A stretch of DNA of 64,000 bases from an uncultured Flavobacteriales bacterium (GTDB lineage: Bacteria; Bacteroidota; Bacteroidia; Flavobacteriales_G; Salibacteraceae). The notes under the pieces are model-generated. The model had not been told where the DNA came from, made no database searches, and was given only the letters and a program-made list of their open reading frames with translations. The position numbers were made by a program, and so were the translations under genes. Each line of letters opens with the position of its first letter. Position 1 is the first letter of the stretch. The stretch is from positions 1-64,000 of the forward strand of contig CAJXNO010000013.1 in NCBI GenBank assembly GCA_913057205.1, in the 5' to 3' direction. Positions 1-8,767 of this stretch are shown here, one piece after another.

Positions 1-1
1 T

Positions 2-2119
2 GATACCGATAATGATACCATTCCGGATTACTTGGATTTGGATTCGGACGACGATACCTACCCAGATGAGATCGAAGGGCATGATATGAACGGCGATGGT
101 TTAGCCGATGCCTCGAGTCCTGCAAATACAGGGGTGTCCGGAGGTTTGACGGATGCGGATAACGATGGGTTACTCGATGGATGGGATAACGACAATACCT
201 TGTCGATCTACGATAACGGTGGCCTTACGACGTCTTCTCACCCAGATGTACATAATCCTGGGGATGACCGCGATTGGCGTGATAGTAAAGACACGGTTTT
301 AGATGGTATTCTGGATTTCTTGGATGTGGATGACGACAACGACGGTATCCCAGATGTGGTAGAATCCTTCGGAAACGATCCAGACGGTAATGAAGACGGC
401 GATGAGTTCCTGAACTGGTTGGATGTTTCTGACGACGGAGCTGGCGACGGATCCCTCACCGACTGCACCGACCCGAACGGTGACGGTATTGCAGACATCT
501 ACGACTTTGATCTAGACGGTATTCCGAACCACTTGGATAAGGACAGCGATAACGACGGATTAGCAGATGCCTTGGATAACGTAGATAACGGGTCTGGCGG
601 AAGCGTACTCACTTCAGGTATACCGCATCCAATGCACGATACAGACGGTACAGGCAATGCTGACTACCTCGATATTGATGCAGATGACGATGGTATCGTA
701 GATAACATCGAGGCACAAGCTACTACTGGCGCACCGTTGCAGGCTACTGCAGCAGACACCGACCTTGATGGCATCTCCGATGTGTTCGACCCAGATAATG
801 GAGGTGCGAACATCGTACCAGTGAACACCGAATCAACCGGTCTGCCAGACTATCGAGACACCGACTCAGACGACGATGGTGAAAGTGATTTGATCGAGTG
901 TTGGGATTCAATTGGTGATGGCGTAGCAGAAACGGTTCCAGCCAATAGCGATACCGATAACGATGGCTTGGACGATGCTTTTGATGATATCGTCGGTCCA
1001 AATGCTACTACAAACCCGAGTAACAACGGTCAAGATGCGCTAGACTTTCCTGATGCGGATCTTGGCGACAGTGAGCGGGATTGGAGAGAAGAACCCTGTG
1101 GCAATGGATCGGTAGGTATGGCCCCATTGAACACGACGACCACTGCTTCAACCCGATGCATCAACAATGGTTGGACCTACTACTATGATCCATTGGACCC
1201 GAGCGTTCTGTTGTTCGCCGTAGAGCACTTCCCCGCAGGTGGAAATACCAATCCGTTCACCTTAGAGATCGATATCACGGTAAGTGTTGATCCAGCTACT
1301 GGTGACGGCGTGTATTTTGAAGAGGACCTTGTAGAGGAACAGGCAACCTTTATTATGGGACGCTACTTCAATTTCGACATCACCTCAGGCTCATTGAATG
1401 GACCGATCAACGTATGCCTCTTCTATGAACAGGTTGATGAGGATACCTTGGTTGCTACAGCACAAGACTGGAATCAAGCCAATGCTGGAGGTACGTCCTT
1501 TGTCAGTGGATTGCGTTGGTTCCGTGTCAACAGCGGTACCTTCGATCCTAATTCTGCAGATCTTCAGCCTGCTGGTGTACAGAACGCTACGCAGCTCTTC
1601 CCAACCAATACAGGGTCAGAAGAAGGTTTCCGATTTGCGGAGTTTTCTACGAGCACGCTTACGGGCGGTGGACTTGGATTTACCGTTGGTGAGAACTCGG
1701 TGATTCTACCGGTTGAATTGATCAGCTTTGATGCTGTGCCGGTGCACAACGAGCAGGTGCTCACCCACTGGGAGACCGCCTCAGAGGTGAACAATGATTA
1801 CTTCTTGGTAGAACGTTCAGCTGACTTGAATGAATGGTCTGTTATGCACAAAGAGAAAGGTGCCGGAACATCCAATACCTATCGCTATTACGAGTGGTTG
1901 GATGCGAGGCCTTTGTTTGGCCATAGCTATTACCGTCTTCGTCAGATAGATTTTGACGGATCAACATCCATAAGTGATTTGCGGGATGTTTACTTGGCCG
2001 CTGGAGCGGCGGATGTGCGCAGTTTGTTTGTATACCCGAATCCATACACCGGTGCTGTATTCATTCAAGTGGATGCAGATGTAGATGTGACCCTCCAAGT
2101 AAGAAATAGCCTTGGTTAA
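2..2119 (+). CDS. T9SS-type secreted protein with thrombospondin-3-like Ca-binding repeats (5' partial, truncated 3')
   Basis: The reading frame is open from base 2, so the gene starts left of the window. The first ~360 residues are a run of Asp-rich motifs of the DxDxDG(I/L)xD type, as in thrombospondin type-3/adhesin Ca-binding repeats. A beta-rich region follows, and the end (VYPNPYTG, then LQVRNSLG) is the start of a type IX secretion C-terminal sorting domain. The frame hits TAA at 2117-2119 in the middle of that domain, although the same frame goes on coding for a normal domain end (next entry). As read, the product would lose the signal for export and cell-surface attachment. Probable role: large secreted or surface adhesin-like protein; the exact ligand is unknown. 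Confidence 0.85.
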   Translation, partial: DTDNDTIPDYLDLDSDDDTYPDEIEGHDMNGDGLADASSPANTGVSGGLTDADNDGLLDGWDNDNTLSIYDNGGLTTSSHPDVHNPGDDRDWRDSKDTVLDGILDFLDVDDDNDGIPDVVESFGNDPDGNEDGDEFLNWLDVSDDGAGDGSLTDCTDPNGDGIADIYDFDLDGIPNHLDKDSDNDGLADALDNVDNGSGGSVLTSGIPHPMHDTDGTGNADYLDIDADDDGIVDNIEAQATTGAPLQATAADTDLDGISDVFDPDNGGANIVPVNTESTGLPDYRDTDSDDDGESDLIECWDSIGDGVAETVPANSDTDNDGLDDAFDDIVGPNATTNPSNNGQDALDFPDADLGDSERDWREEPCGNGSVGMAPLNTTTTASTRCINNGWTYYYDPLDPSVLLFAVEHFPAGGNTNPFTLEIDITVSVDPATGDGVYFEEDLVEEQATFIMGRYFNFDITSGSLNGPINVCLFYEQVDEDTLVATAQDWNQANAGGTSFVSGLRWFRVNSGTFDPNSADLQPAGVQNATQLFPTNTGSEEGFRFAEFSTSTLTGGGLGFTVGENSVILPVELISFDAVPVHNEQVLTHWETASEVNNDYFLVERSADLNEWSVMHKEKGAGTSNTYRYYEWLDARPLFGHSYYRLRQIDFDGSTSISDLRDVYLAAGAADVRSLFVYPNPYTGAVFIQVDADVDVTLQVRNSLG

Positions 2120-2248
2120 TTGATGGGTACTGTGCAAACGCACGGAGTAGAAACAGCGCGTTTGGATGACTTGGCGCCGGGGGTTTACTTTCTCCAGCCA
2201 CCGGAAGGAAGTGCCTTTGATCCGGTTCGATTTGTGATCACGCGCTAG
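2120..2248 (+). pseudogene. Detached end of the T9SS sorting domain, in frame after a premature TAA
   Basis: Directly after the TAA at 2117-2119, without any frame change, 42 codons encode LMGTVQTHG, then LDDLAPGVYFL and FVITR, ending at TAG 2246-2248. This is the standard last third of a type A T9SS sorting domain (N-LG-Q motif, then the L-x-GxY-x-L strand, then a basic end). In the family the codon at the stop position is most often Gln (as in LGQ), so CAA to TAA is the simplest origin. The stretch has no plausible start of its own. A sequencing error, a real nonsense mutation or readthrough would all give this picture. Confidence 0.75.
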
Positions 2249-2279
2249 AGCTTTGAGCTACCTCTCGTAACTTAGCGGC

Positions 2280-2579
2280 ATGATTATCTACAACGTCACG
2301 GTCAAGGTAGACCACGAAGTACATGATGATTGGCTGAATTGGATGCAGCAGGTGCACATCCCAGAGGTCATGGGTACGGGAAAATTTGTTGAACACCAGA
2401 TCGCGAAGGTTTTAGTTGACGATCAAGACGGCATCACCTACGCCATTCAGTACAAATGTGCTTCCATGCAAGACCTGGAAGCGTATCAATCGGATCATGC
2501 TCCTGCATTGCAGCGTGATCACGCCGAGCGGTACAAGGATAAATTCGTAGCCTTCCGCACCTTGCTTGAATTGATCTGA
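2280..2579 (+). CDS. DUF4286 family protein
   Basis: A 99-residue cytoplasmic protein matching the DUF4286 family by its start (IIYNVTVKVD), the central HIPEVM segment and overall length. The family has a dimeric alpha/beta-barrel-like fold and no established function; it is common in Bacteroidota. Its stop overlaps the rsmA start by one base (TGATG), so the two are probably translationally coupled and co-transcribed. No signal peptide or membrane segment is present. Confidence 0.85.
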   Translation: MIIYNVTVKVDHEVHDDWLNWMQQVHIPEVMGTGKFVEHQIAKVLVDDQDGITYAIQYKCASMQDLEAYQSDHAPALQRDHAERYKDKFVAFRTLLELI

Positions 2580-3346
2580 TGGCTGGACCAGTCAGAGCTA
2601 AAAAGCACCTGGGTCAGCACTTTCTGCGCGATGAAGGAGTTGCAAAACGCATCGTGGATGCGCTCGAAGCAGCTCCCTTCAGTACGCTGGTGGAAGTTGG
2701 TCCCGGAGATGGAGTCCTCTCTAAGTACTTGTTTGACCGCCATGATCAGGTGGAGTTGTATGATGTAGACCTCGAGTCGATCGCTCACCTCAAACAGCAT
2801 TTTCCGCTGAGAGCCGATCAGATCAAAGAGCAAGATTTTCTGAAAGCTAAGCTTCAATCCGATCAAGCTGTGATCGGCAACTTCCCTTACAACATCTCTT
2901 CTCAGATCGTTTTCAAAATCTTGGAGAACCGATCCGATGTACCCATCATGGTGGGGATGTTTCAAAAAGAAGTGGCCGAACGCATCGCCGCAGACCCCGG
3001 CAGTAAGACCTACGGCATCCTCAGTGTGCTCACCCAAGCATACTACCACGTGGAGTATCTCTTTACGGTTCCGCCACAAGCCTTCGAACCTCCACCGAAA
3101 GTTGATTCAGGCGTACTTAGAATGGTCCGAAAAGACCAAATTGAGCTCGATTGCGATGAGGAGCGCCTCTTTAATCTGGTGAAACGCTCGTTCAACCAGC
3201 GCCGCAAGATGATCCGGAAATCGCTCCGTGATCTTATACCAGAAGAGCCAACGGAGGCATTGCAGCCTTTTCTTACCATGCGGCCAGAGCAACTATCATT
3301 TAACGATTTCATCCTATTGACCCGTCTATTGGCTGAGGTCAAATAA
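2579..3346 (+). CDS. rsmA: 16S rRNA (adenine1518-N6/adenine1519-N6)-dimethyltransferase
   Basis: RsmA/KsgA transfers four methyl groups from SAM to the two adjacent adenines in the 3'-terminal helix of 16S rRNA, a late 30S maturation step. The 255-residue length is normal. Visible motifs are KKHLGQHFL near the N-terminus, SAM motif I VEVGPGDG at residues 38-45, and the catalytic motif IV NFPYNIS at 101-107, where Phe replaces the more usual Leu, as is common in Bacteroidota. The start overlaps the DUF4286 stop by one base. The gene is followed by a promoter and mgtE. Confidence 0.95.
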   Translation: MAGPVRAKKHLGQHFLRDEGVAKRIVDALEAAPFSTLVEVGPGDGVLSKYLFDRHDQVELYDVDLESIAHLKQHFPLRADQIKEQDFLKAKLQSDQAVIGNFPYNISSQIVFKILENRSDVPIMVGMFQKEVAERIAADPGSKTYGILSVLTQAYYHVEYLFTVPPQAFEPPPKVDSGVLRMVRKDQIELDCDEERLFNLVKRSFNQRRKMIRKSLRDLIPEEPTEALQPFLTMRPEQLSFNDFILLTRLLAEVK

Positions 3347-3357
3347 TCTTACTTTTG
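3329..3357 (+). promoter_or_regulatory. Bacteroidota-type promoter before mgtE
   Basis: TTG at 3329-3331 and TACTTTTG at 3350-3357 match the -33/-7 elements (TTG, then TAnnTTTG) with 18 bases between them. Transcription would begin near 3363, giving a short leader to the ATG at 3376 and ruling out the upstream TTG at 3355 as the start codon. The -33 element lies inside the end of rsmA. Confidence 0.6.
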
Positions 3358-3375
3358 GGACGATTCGCCTCGCGT

Positions 3376-4728
3376 ATGCAGTTTGAACTGACCAAAGACT
3401 ACCTCGGAGATCTCCGTGCCGCAATAGAGCGGAACGATGAGCTTGCATTGATCGAGCTCGTTCAGGATCTACATGCGGCTGATATAGGCGAGATCCTCGG
3501 AGAGCTTGATACCATTGAATCCACCGCACTTTACAAGGTGTTGGATGCTGCTCGGGCTTCTGCTGTGTTGACCTACATGGAGGAAGACAAGCGGGAAGAC
3601 TTCTTGGCTTCCCTCTCCTCCAAGGAGATCGCTGAACAGTTCATCGATAACCTGGACAGTGATGATGCGGCAGACATGCTCAACCTCTTTCCGAAAGAAC
3701 AGAAAGAGGAGATCATCTCGCTCATTGAAGACCGCCAGCAGGCACAAGACATCGTTGACCTGCTTCACTATGAAGAGGGAACCGCGGGTGCCTTGATGGC
3801 CAAAGAACTTATCCGTGTGAACGTGAACTGGACCGTTTCCAAAGCCGTGCGTGAGATGCGTAAACAGGCGGAAGCGATCGAACATGTGTATACCGTTTAC
3901 GTGGTAGATGACGACGACCGCTTGGTTGGTCGGCTCCCCATTAAACGCTTGCTCATCACCCCATTGAAGACCAAGATCGAAGACATCTATGACGCGAAGA
4001 TCAACTCGGTGGGCGTAGATGAAGACCAGGAAGAGGTAGCGAGCATGATGGAGAAGTATGACATTGTTGCGATGCCCGTAGTAGACGAGTTGGGACGCTT
4101 GCAAGGGCGGATCACCATCGATGACGTAGTGGATGTGATCAAAGAAGAAGCGGAACGGGATTATGCGCTGGCTTCCGGTATCTCCGGAGACGTGGATAGC
4201 TCGGATACCGTCTTTCGGCTTACGCGGGCACGTTTACCTTGGCTGTTGATCGGATTGCTCGGAGGTGTGCTCGGAGCGCGTGTGATCGAGCTGTACGAAG
4301 GTGATTTACAATTGTATCCAGAGATGGCCTTTTTCATCCCGCTCATCGCGGCGATGGGAGGTAACGCTGGCGTACAGTCTTCTGCGATCATCGTGCAAGG
4401 ACTGGCCAACAAATCGATGGGGCTCTCGGGCATCTTATCGAAGCTTTCCAAGGAGTTCTTAGTAGGTCTGCTGAATGGTTTGGTGTGTGCGTTATTGATT
4501 TTCGGATACAATATTTTGCTTGGAGACTCGCTTGGACTAAGCTATACCGTGAGTGTGGCACTCTTAAGCGTAATCTTGATCGCAACCCTTTTTGGGACCT
4601 TTGTGCCCTTGGTTCTGGATCGCTATAACATTGATCCTGCTCTGGCTACGGGTCCATTCATCACTACTGTGAATGATGTTCTTGGACTGTTCATTTACTT
4701 CCTCATCGGACACCTACTTTACATCTGA
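3376..4728 (+). CDS. mgtE: Magnesium transporter MgtE
   Basis: A Mg2+-gated Mg2+ channel of the inner membrane. The 450-residue product has the family order: an N-terminal helical superhelix domain (~1-125) with the GTAGALMAKE segment, two CBS domains (~130-255), a connecting helix, and five membrane helices (~280-450) containing the conserved MGGNAGVQSSA stretch at the pore. ATG 3376 is preferred to the in-frame TTG at 3355 because the latter overlaps the promoter -7 element. The stop overlaps the next gene's ATG (TGATG at 4726-4730). In this family Mg2+ bound in the cytoplasmic domain closes the channel. Confidence 0.95.
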   Translation: MQFELTKDYLGDLRAAIERNDELALIELVQDLHAADIGEILGELDTIESTALYKVLDAARASAVLTYMEEDKREDFLASLSSKEIAEQFIDNLDSDDAADMLNLFPKEQKEEIISLIEDRQQAQDIVDLLHYEEGTAGALMAKELIRVNVNWTVSKAVREMRKQAEAIEHVYTVYVVDDDDRLVGRLPIKRLLITPLKTKIEDIYDAKINSVGVDEDQEEVASMMEKYDIVAMPVVDELGRLQGRITIDDVVDVIKEEAERDYALASGISGDVDSSDTVFRLTRARLPWLLIGLLGGVLGARVIELYEGDLQLYPEMAFFIPLIAAMGGNAGVQSSAIIVQGLANKSMGLSGILSKLSKEFLVGLLNGLVCALLIFGYNILLGDSLGLSYTVSVALLSVILIATLFGTFVPLVLDRYNIDPALATGPFITTVNDVLGLFIYFLIGHLLYI

Positions 4729-5219
4729 TGTTACGTGGTTTTTTGGTTTTATGGAGCCTTGTTTGCTTTACATTTCTTGGTGTAGCGCAGCAGAAATTAC
4801 CCGCGTTGTCCTTTCAAGATAAGAGCATTCAATTTGCCAACAGCAACCAAGTATACCGTCAAGGGAACGATGGAACAGAGAGCGATTCCTTGAACGACCA
4901 ACTGATCGTACAAACCTTGGCGAAGATCTTACTGGATCACCCCCAACTGCAGGTTGAGCTGGCGGGTCATACCGCAATGAACGAGCAAGAGAGTTTGGGT
5001 TTGGAGCGGGCACAGTTGGTGCAGAAGATACTCATTGATCGAGGGGTTGTTGCGGAGCGATTGACGGTTGTGAATTATGGCAACAGTCAACCGATGATCG
5101 CGTCGGATGTGATCTTTTCATTTATCACTGCAGAAGAGAAGCATGCTGCCAATGCGAAGAACCGGAGGGTAGAGGTTCGTGTTATTTCCAATGAATATGC
5201 GACCGATGGAGAAGAATGA
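4728..5219 (+). CDS. OmpA-family C-terminal domain protein
   Basis: A 163-residue protein with a signal peptide (hydrophobic ~1-20, cleavage near GVAQ) followed by a single OmpA-like domain. Key segments are VELAGHTAMNE, LGLERAQLVQKILIDRGV and the C-terminal AKNRRVEVRV, where conserved Asp/Arg residues normally bind the meso-diaminopimelate of peptidoglycan. In the usual GHTD motif the Asp is replaced (GHTA), so binding may be altered. It is probably a small periplasmic peptidoglycan-associated protein. It overlaps mgtE by 1 nt and the next gene by 14 nt, indicating an operon. Confidence 0.8.
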   Translation: MLRGFLVLWSLVCFTFLGVAQQKLPALSFQDKSIQFANSNQVYRQGNDGTESDSLNDQLIVQTLAKILLDHPQLQVELAGHTAMNEQESLGLERAQLVQKILIDRGVVAERLTVVNYGNSQPMIASDVIFSFITAEEKHAANAKNRRVEVRVISNEYATDGEE

Positions 5220-6159
5220 CCTGATACTCGTGATCGATGCGGTACATTCTGCCCTGATCGAGCGCTTGGAGGCGGAAGGGTACACCTGTTTTGATGGAAG
5301 CAAGGAGAGCGATGACGTCTTGCAAGCATTGCTTCCTCAGGCAATGGGTCTGGTGCTTCGCAGCCGATGGTCATTGAATCAGTCTTGGTTGGAGCGAAAC
5401 CAACACCTGCGTTTTGTTGGTCGAGTTGGTGCCGGATTGGAGCACATTGATGTGAAAGCCGCGGAGACGCTAAGTATTCAAGTGTTGAGCTCGCCAGAAG
5501 GGAATCGGCAGGCCGTTGCAGAGCAGGCTTTGGGCATGCTTTTGAATCTCCTACACAGGATCCGTTCGGCCAATGATGAAGTGAGGGAAGGCGTTTGGCA
5601 GCGCAAGCAGAATGAAGGTTTGGAGTTGCAGGGTAAGACCGTCGGCATCATCGGATATGGAAACACCGGAAGCGCATTCGGCAAGTTGCTGAGTGGTTTT
5701 GGTGTGGAGGTATTGGCCTATGATAAGTACAAGAAGTTGGATGATCCTGCGGTGAAACAGGTTGGTATGGAGGCGTTGTGGAAGCGCGCGGATGTGGTGA
5801 GCTTGCATATTCCGCAAGATGCGGATACCATCGAAATGGTGAATCGTGCTTGGCTGCATCGTTTTGAGCGGTCTGTTTTCTTCATCAATACCTCACGCGG
5901 TAAGATCGTTGTGGATAAGGATCTATTGGATGCGGTAAATGAGGGGAAGGTCATTGGCGCAGCCTTGGATGTGTTGAGCATTGAAAGGGAAGACCTATCC
6001 GTGCCAGCGTGGGAGGAATTGCCCGGTGCGGCACGTGGGTTGATCGGGCATCCGAGGGTTTTGGTAACGCCACATATCGCGGGCCTTTCGAAGGAATCAT
6101 ACGAAAAACTAGCCACAACAATGGCCGAAAAGATCATTGCCTTGCTGCGGAGCGCATAA
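5206..6159 (+). CDS. D-isomer-specific 2-hydroxyacid dehydrogenase (phosphoglycerate-dehydrogenase-like)
   Basis: NAD-dependent oxidoreductase of about 317 residues. It shows the split substrate-binding fold around a Rossmann domain with GIIGYGNTGSAFGKLL, the catalytic Arg in NTSRGKIV, and the catalytic His in TPHIAGLS. The sequence resembles 3-phosphoglycerate dehydrogenases without the C-terminal ACT domain, but substrate cannot be assigned. ATG 5206 (MEKNDLILVID) is chosen because the strand-forming start follows directly; it overlaps the OmpA-like gene by 14 nt. Its 3' end overlaps the convergent aspartate kinase gene by 26 nt. Confidence 0.85.
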   Translation: MEKNDLILVIDAVHSALIERLEAEGYTCFDGSKESDDVLQALLPQAMGLVLRSRWSLNQSWLERNQHLRFVGRVGAGLEHIDVKAAETLSIQVLSSPEGNRQAVAEQALGMLLNLLHRIRSANDEVREGVWQRKQNEGLELQGKTVGIIGYGNTGSAFGKLLSGFGVEVLAYDKYKKLDDPAVKQVGMEALWKRADVVSLHIPQDADTIEMVNRAWLHRFERSVFFINTSRGKIVVDKDLLDAVNEGKVIGAALDVLSIEREDLSVPAWEELPGAARGLIGHPRVLVTPHIAGLSKESYEKLATTMAEKIIALLRSA

Positions 6160-7408
6160 GGATGCGCATGGTATGACGGGTTTTCTGTTCCAACATCACC
6201 TCTTTCCCTTTGATCAGTTCAGCCACTACTTCTGTGTTGTAATGGCGGATGGTCATCAACTCCAGCCCATCGTTATAGCGCACCTGGTAGTCCTTGTTCA
6301 GGTCTTCGATGAGTTGTTGCAGCTTGATGCCTTGATCTGCAACACTCACAGAGAAACTGATCGCAGAGTTTTGCATGGTTTGAATGGTGACGCCGTGCTT
6401 GGCGAAACGCTGAAAGAGATCGCTCAAGTGTTCTTCCACCATGAAGCTAAAATCGCGGGTTGAGATCGAGATCAAGACTTGATTTGTCTTGAAGATGTAG
6501 CTCGGCACCTTGCTGTCTTCAGAGGTGTTGTCGTTAATCAAGCTGCCTGGCTCATCTGGCGATAAGAAACTCTTTACGAAGAGTGGGATCTGCTTGTTCT
6601 CGAGCGGTTTGATCGTTTTTGGGTGAATCACCGAAGCACCGAAATAACTGAGTTCGATGGCCTCCCGGTAGGAAATGTTGGGGAGCAATGACGTGTTCGA
6701 AAAGTACTTCGGGTCTGCATTCAGCATCCCCGGTACGTCCTTCCAAATGGTGACTGAAGCGGCATTCAAAGCATAGGCGAAAATCGCAGCAGAGAAGTCA
6801 GAACCTTCACGGCCGAGGGTTGTCATTCGGTTGTGGTCGCCTCCGCCGATGAATCCTTGCGTGATCACCAGATCCTGTTTGCGTTCCTTCCATGCCTTTT
6901 CGATCCGTTCTTCCGTTTCGCACCAGGCTACTTGAGCATTGCGATAACGGTTATCGGTATGTACCAACTTGCGGGCATCCCACCACTCTGGATCACACCC
7001 TTCTTCACGCAAGTATCCGTCAATAATTTTCGTTGAGATGATTTCACCGATGCTTACGATCTGATCATACACAAAGTCGTGATCATTCAACTCCTCCTGC
7101 TCCAAAAATGCGAAGGCGTAGCGTTTGATCTTAGCGAGGGTCTCTTTGGTTTCAGCGTGCTCCGCCGGAAGCAATTCATCTAAGGTGCTCAAGTGGAATG
7201 CAAAGACCTGCTCGAGCAAGGGTTTCCAATCGCCACCATCGAGAAAGGCCTGTACCACGCCTTCAAGGTGGTTGGTGGTTTTGTGCATGGCAGAGATCAC
7301 CACTACCAGTGGCTCGCTGTTGTTATGCTGAATGATCTCCTTGAGATTCCTTACAGCGTTCGCATCTTTCACCGATGCTCCTCCGAATTTGAAAATGCGT
7401 ACTGCCAT
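6134..7408 (-). CDS. lysC: Aspartate kinase (monofunctional)
   Basis: Phosphorylates L-aspartate, the first step toward lysine/diaminopimelate, threonine and methionine. The 424-residue protein starts with the kinase signature FKFGGASVKDA (residues 6-16) and carries GREGSDFSAAIFAYAL and the substrate-binding FGASVIHPKTIKP. The C-terminal ~120 residues look like paired ACT domains, the usual site of lysine/threonine feedback. No homoserine dehydrogenase domain is fused. Start ATG 7408 overlaps the upstream GNAT stop (TGATG-type junction), so the two are coupled. The 3' end overlaps the convergent dehydrogenase by 26 nt. Confidence 0.92.
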   Translation of the reverse strand: MAVRIFKFGGASVKDANAVRNLKEIIQHNNSEPLVVVISAMHKTTNHLEGVVQAFLDGGDWKPLLEQVFAFHLSTLDELLPAEHAETKETLAKIKRYAFAFLEQEELNDHDFVYDQIVSIGEIISTKIIDGYLREEGCDPEWWDARKLVHTDNRYRNAQVAWCETEERIEKAWKERKQDLVITQGFIGGGDHNRMTTLGREGSDFSAAIFAYALNAASVTIWKDVPGMLNADPKYFSNTSLLPNISYREAIELSYFGASVIHPKTIKPLENKQIPLFVKSFLSPDEPGSLINDNTSEDSKVPSYIFKTNQVLISISTRDFSFMVEEHLSDLFQRFAKHGVTIQTMQNSAISFSVSVADQGIKLQQLIEDLNKDYQVRYNDGLELMTIRHYNTEVVAELIKGKEVMLEQKTRHTMRILMRSAARQ

Positions 7409-7872
7409 TACACATCAAAGTATAAGCGACCATTCAGCCATTCGTCCGAAAGATCGGCCCGATAGCGTTGATAGAACTTGATCGCGGGTTCATTCCAATC
7501 CAGAACTTGCCATCCCATCCTGCGCACCTTACTGCGCTTGGCTTCTTCGATCACCGCTTCAAACAACAGCTTTCCCGCACCTTGGCCCCGGAATTCAGGG
7601 TCAACATAGAAGTCTTCCAAATACAGGTACTTCCCCTTCCAAGTTGAATACGCAAAGTAGTACAGCGCCATTCCCATCACCTCTCCATCAGCTTCACTGA
7701 TCTTCAAATGAAAGAGTGGATGCGCTGAAAAGCCATCTTGTAGTAATTGTTCTTCCGTGACCACCACTGCATCGGGCTCCTTTTCATAGGCAGCGAGATC
7801 TTTGATCATACGTAACACATGGGTTACATCGGAGGGCCTGCCGTCACGTATCATAATCTGATGGGATCGCAT
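7408..7872 (-). CDS. GNAT N-acetyltransferase, diamine-acetyltransferase-like
   Basis: A 154-residue single GNAT domain. LAAYEKEPDAV near the N-terminus, LEDFYVDPEFRGQGAGKLLF (acetyl-CoA binding motif A) and WQVLDWNEPAIKFYQRY are the pattern of the spermidine/spermine acetyltransferase (SSAT) branch. The family's usual Gly-Ala after FYQR is replaced by Tyr-Arg-Ala. It likely acetylates a polyamine or other small amine; the substrate is inferred only. It is the first gene of a coupled pair with aspartate kinase. A perfect 10-nt tandem duplication lies at 7875-7894, just before its ATG. Confidence 0.85.
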   Translation of the reverse strand: MRSHQIMIRDGRPSDVTHVLRMIKDLAAYEKEPDAVVVTEEQLLQDGFSAHPLFHLKISEADGEVMGMALYYFAYSTWKGKYLYLEDFYVDPEFRGQGAGKLLFEAVIEEAKRSKVRRMGWQVLDWNEPAIKFYQRYRADLSDEWLNGRLYFDV

Positions 7873-7923
7873 AGAGCAATATTCAGCAATATTCCTGTAT
7901 TCCAGAAATCCCGCTGCGAAAGC

Positions 7924-8733
7924 TTATGCCTTCATGGATCGCAATTTCACCACTAGCCTCTCCGCAAGCTCCATGTCATAGGAAGTAGCTGTTGTGCGCT
8001 TCAATGATCGCTTGGTGTAGTAACCACCGTTTTGGAGCTGATCTTTCGGGGTTCGACTGAGGTACAGAATGGTATCCGCTCCTTTCTGCGGGGAGATGCC
8101 AGCGAGCTTGAAGAAGAAATTACCGAGCCCTCCGAGGTTTCTGCCCAGAGCGGTGCTTACAACACCTGGATGCACCGTATAGAAGCCGATTTCATCGTGT
8201 TGTTCAGCCATCCATCGGGTTAAGAGGATCAGTCCGAGTTTACTCTGTCGGTAGGCTTTGAATCCACTGAAGTCTGCTCCGAATTCCAAATCGTCCAATT
8301 GCAGGTCTCCTTGATGTAATGCAGAAGCCGTGTTGATTACTTTGCCTCCTGCCGCCTTCAGCAGTGGGAGAAATCCTTCCATGAATAAGAGGGGTGCGAG
8401 CAGATTAACCTGGAGGGTGCTTTCAATACCGTCTTTACTGCTCTCCAAGACCTTATTCCATAGCCCTGCGTTGTTGATCAAAAGATCAAGGTGTGTATGT
8501 TCCTGTTTAACCGTTTCGATCGCACTTCGGATGCTCGAAAGGTCGTTCAGGTCACAGTTTACAATGCTGAGTTCACCTTTAAGGGCTCGCACCTCTGATT
8601 GAAGTGCTTCTCCTTTTTTCCGGTCACGTGCAGCAAGAATTACGTGATGTCCACTGCTCAATAGATCGATCACTGCAGCCTTGCTGAGTCCGCTGGTACC
8701 GCCCGTGAAAAAGATGGTAGTTACTTGTGCCAT
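7924..8733 (-). CDS. Short-chain dehydrogenase/reductase
   Basis: NAD(P)-dependent SDR oxidoreductase of about 269 residues. It has an N-terminal cofactor motif TGGTSGLS (the last Gly of TGxxxGxG is Ser here), NNAG in the middle, and the catalytic YRQSK (YxxxK). The form resembles retinol-dehydrogenase/WW-oxidoreductase-like SDRs, but substrate is unknown. ATG 8733 (MAQVTTIFFTGG) places the first beta-strand at the usual distance; an in-frame ATG at 8754 would add seven residues. It lies 34 nt downstream of the cytochrome gene and may share its transcript. Confidence 0.85.
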   Translation of the reverse strand: MAQVTTIFFTGGTSGLSKAAVIDLLSSGHHVILAARDRKKGEALQSEVRALKGELSIVNCDLNDLSSIRSAIETVKQEHTHLDLLINNAGLWNKVLESSKDGIESTLQVNLLAPLLFMEGFLPLLKAAGGKVINTASALHQGDLQLDDLEFGADFSGFKAYRQSKLGLILLTRWMAEQHDEIGFYTVHPGVVSTALGRNLGGLGNFFFKLAGISPQKGADTILYLSRTPKDQLQNGGYYTKRSLKRTTATSYDMELAERLVVKLRSMKA

Positions 8734-8767
8734 ATGGTTCAAACCCGTGAACATGGCCTTTGGTTCG

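Noticed and set aside
7875-7894. Tandem 10-nt duplication (AGCAATATTC twice) before the GNAT gene
   Set aside because: Short, only two copies, no visible function; probably a slippage product.
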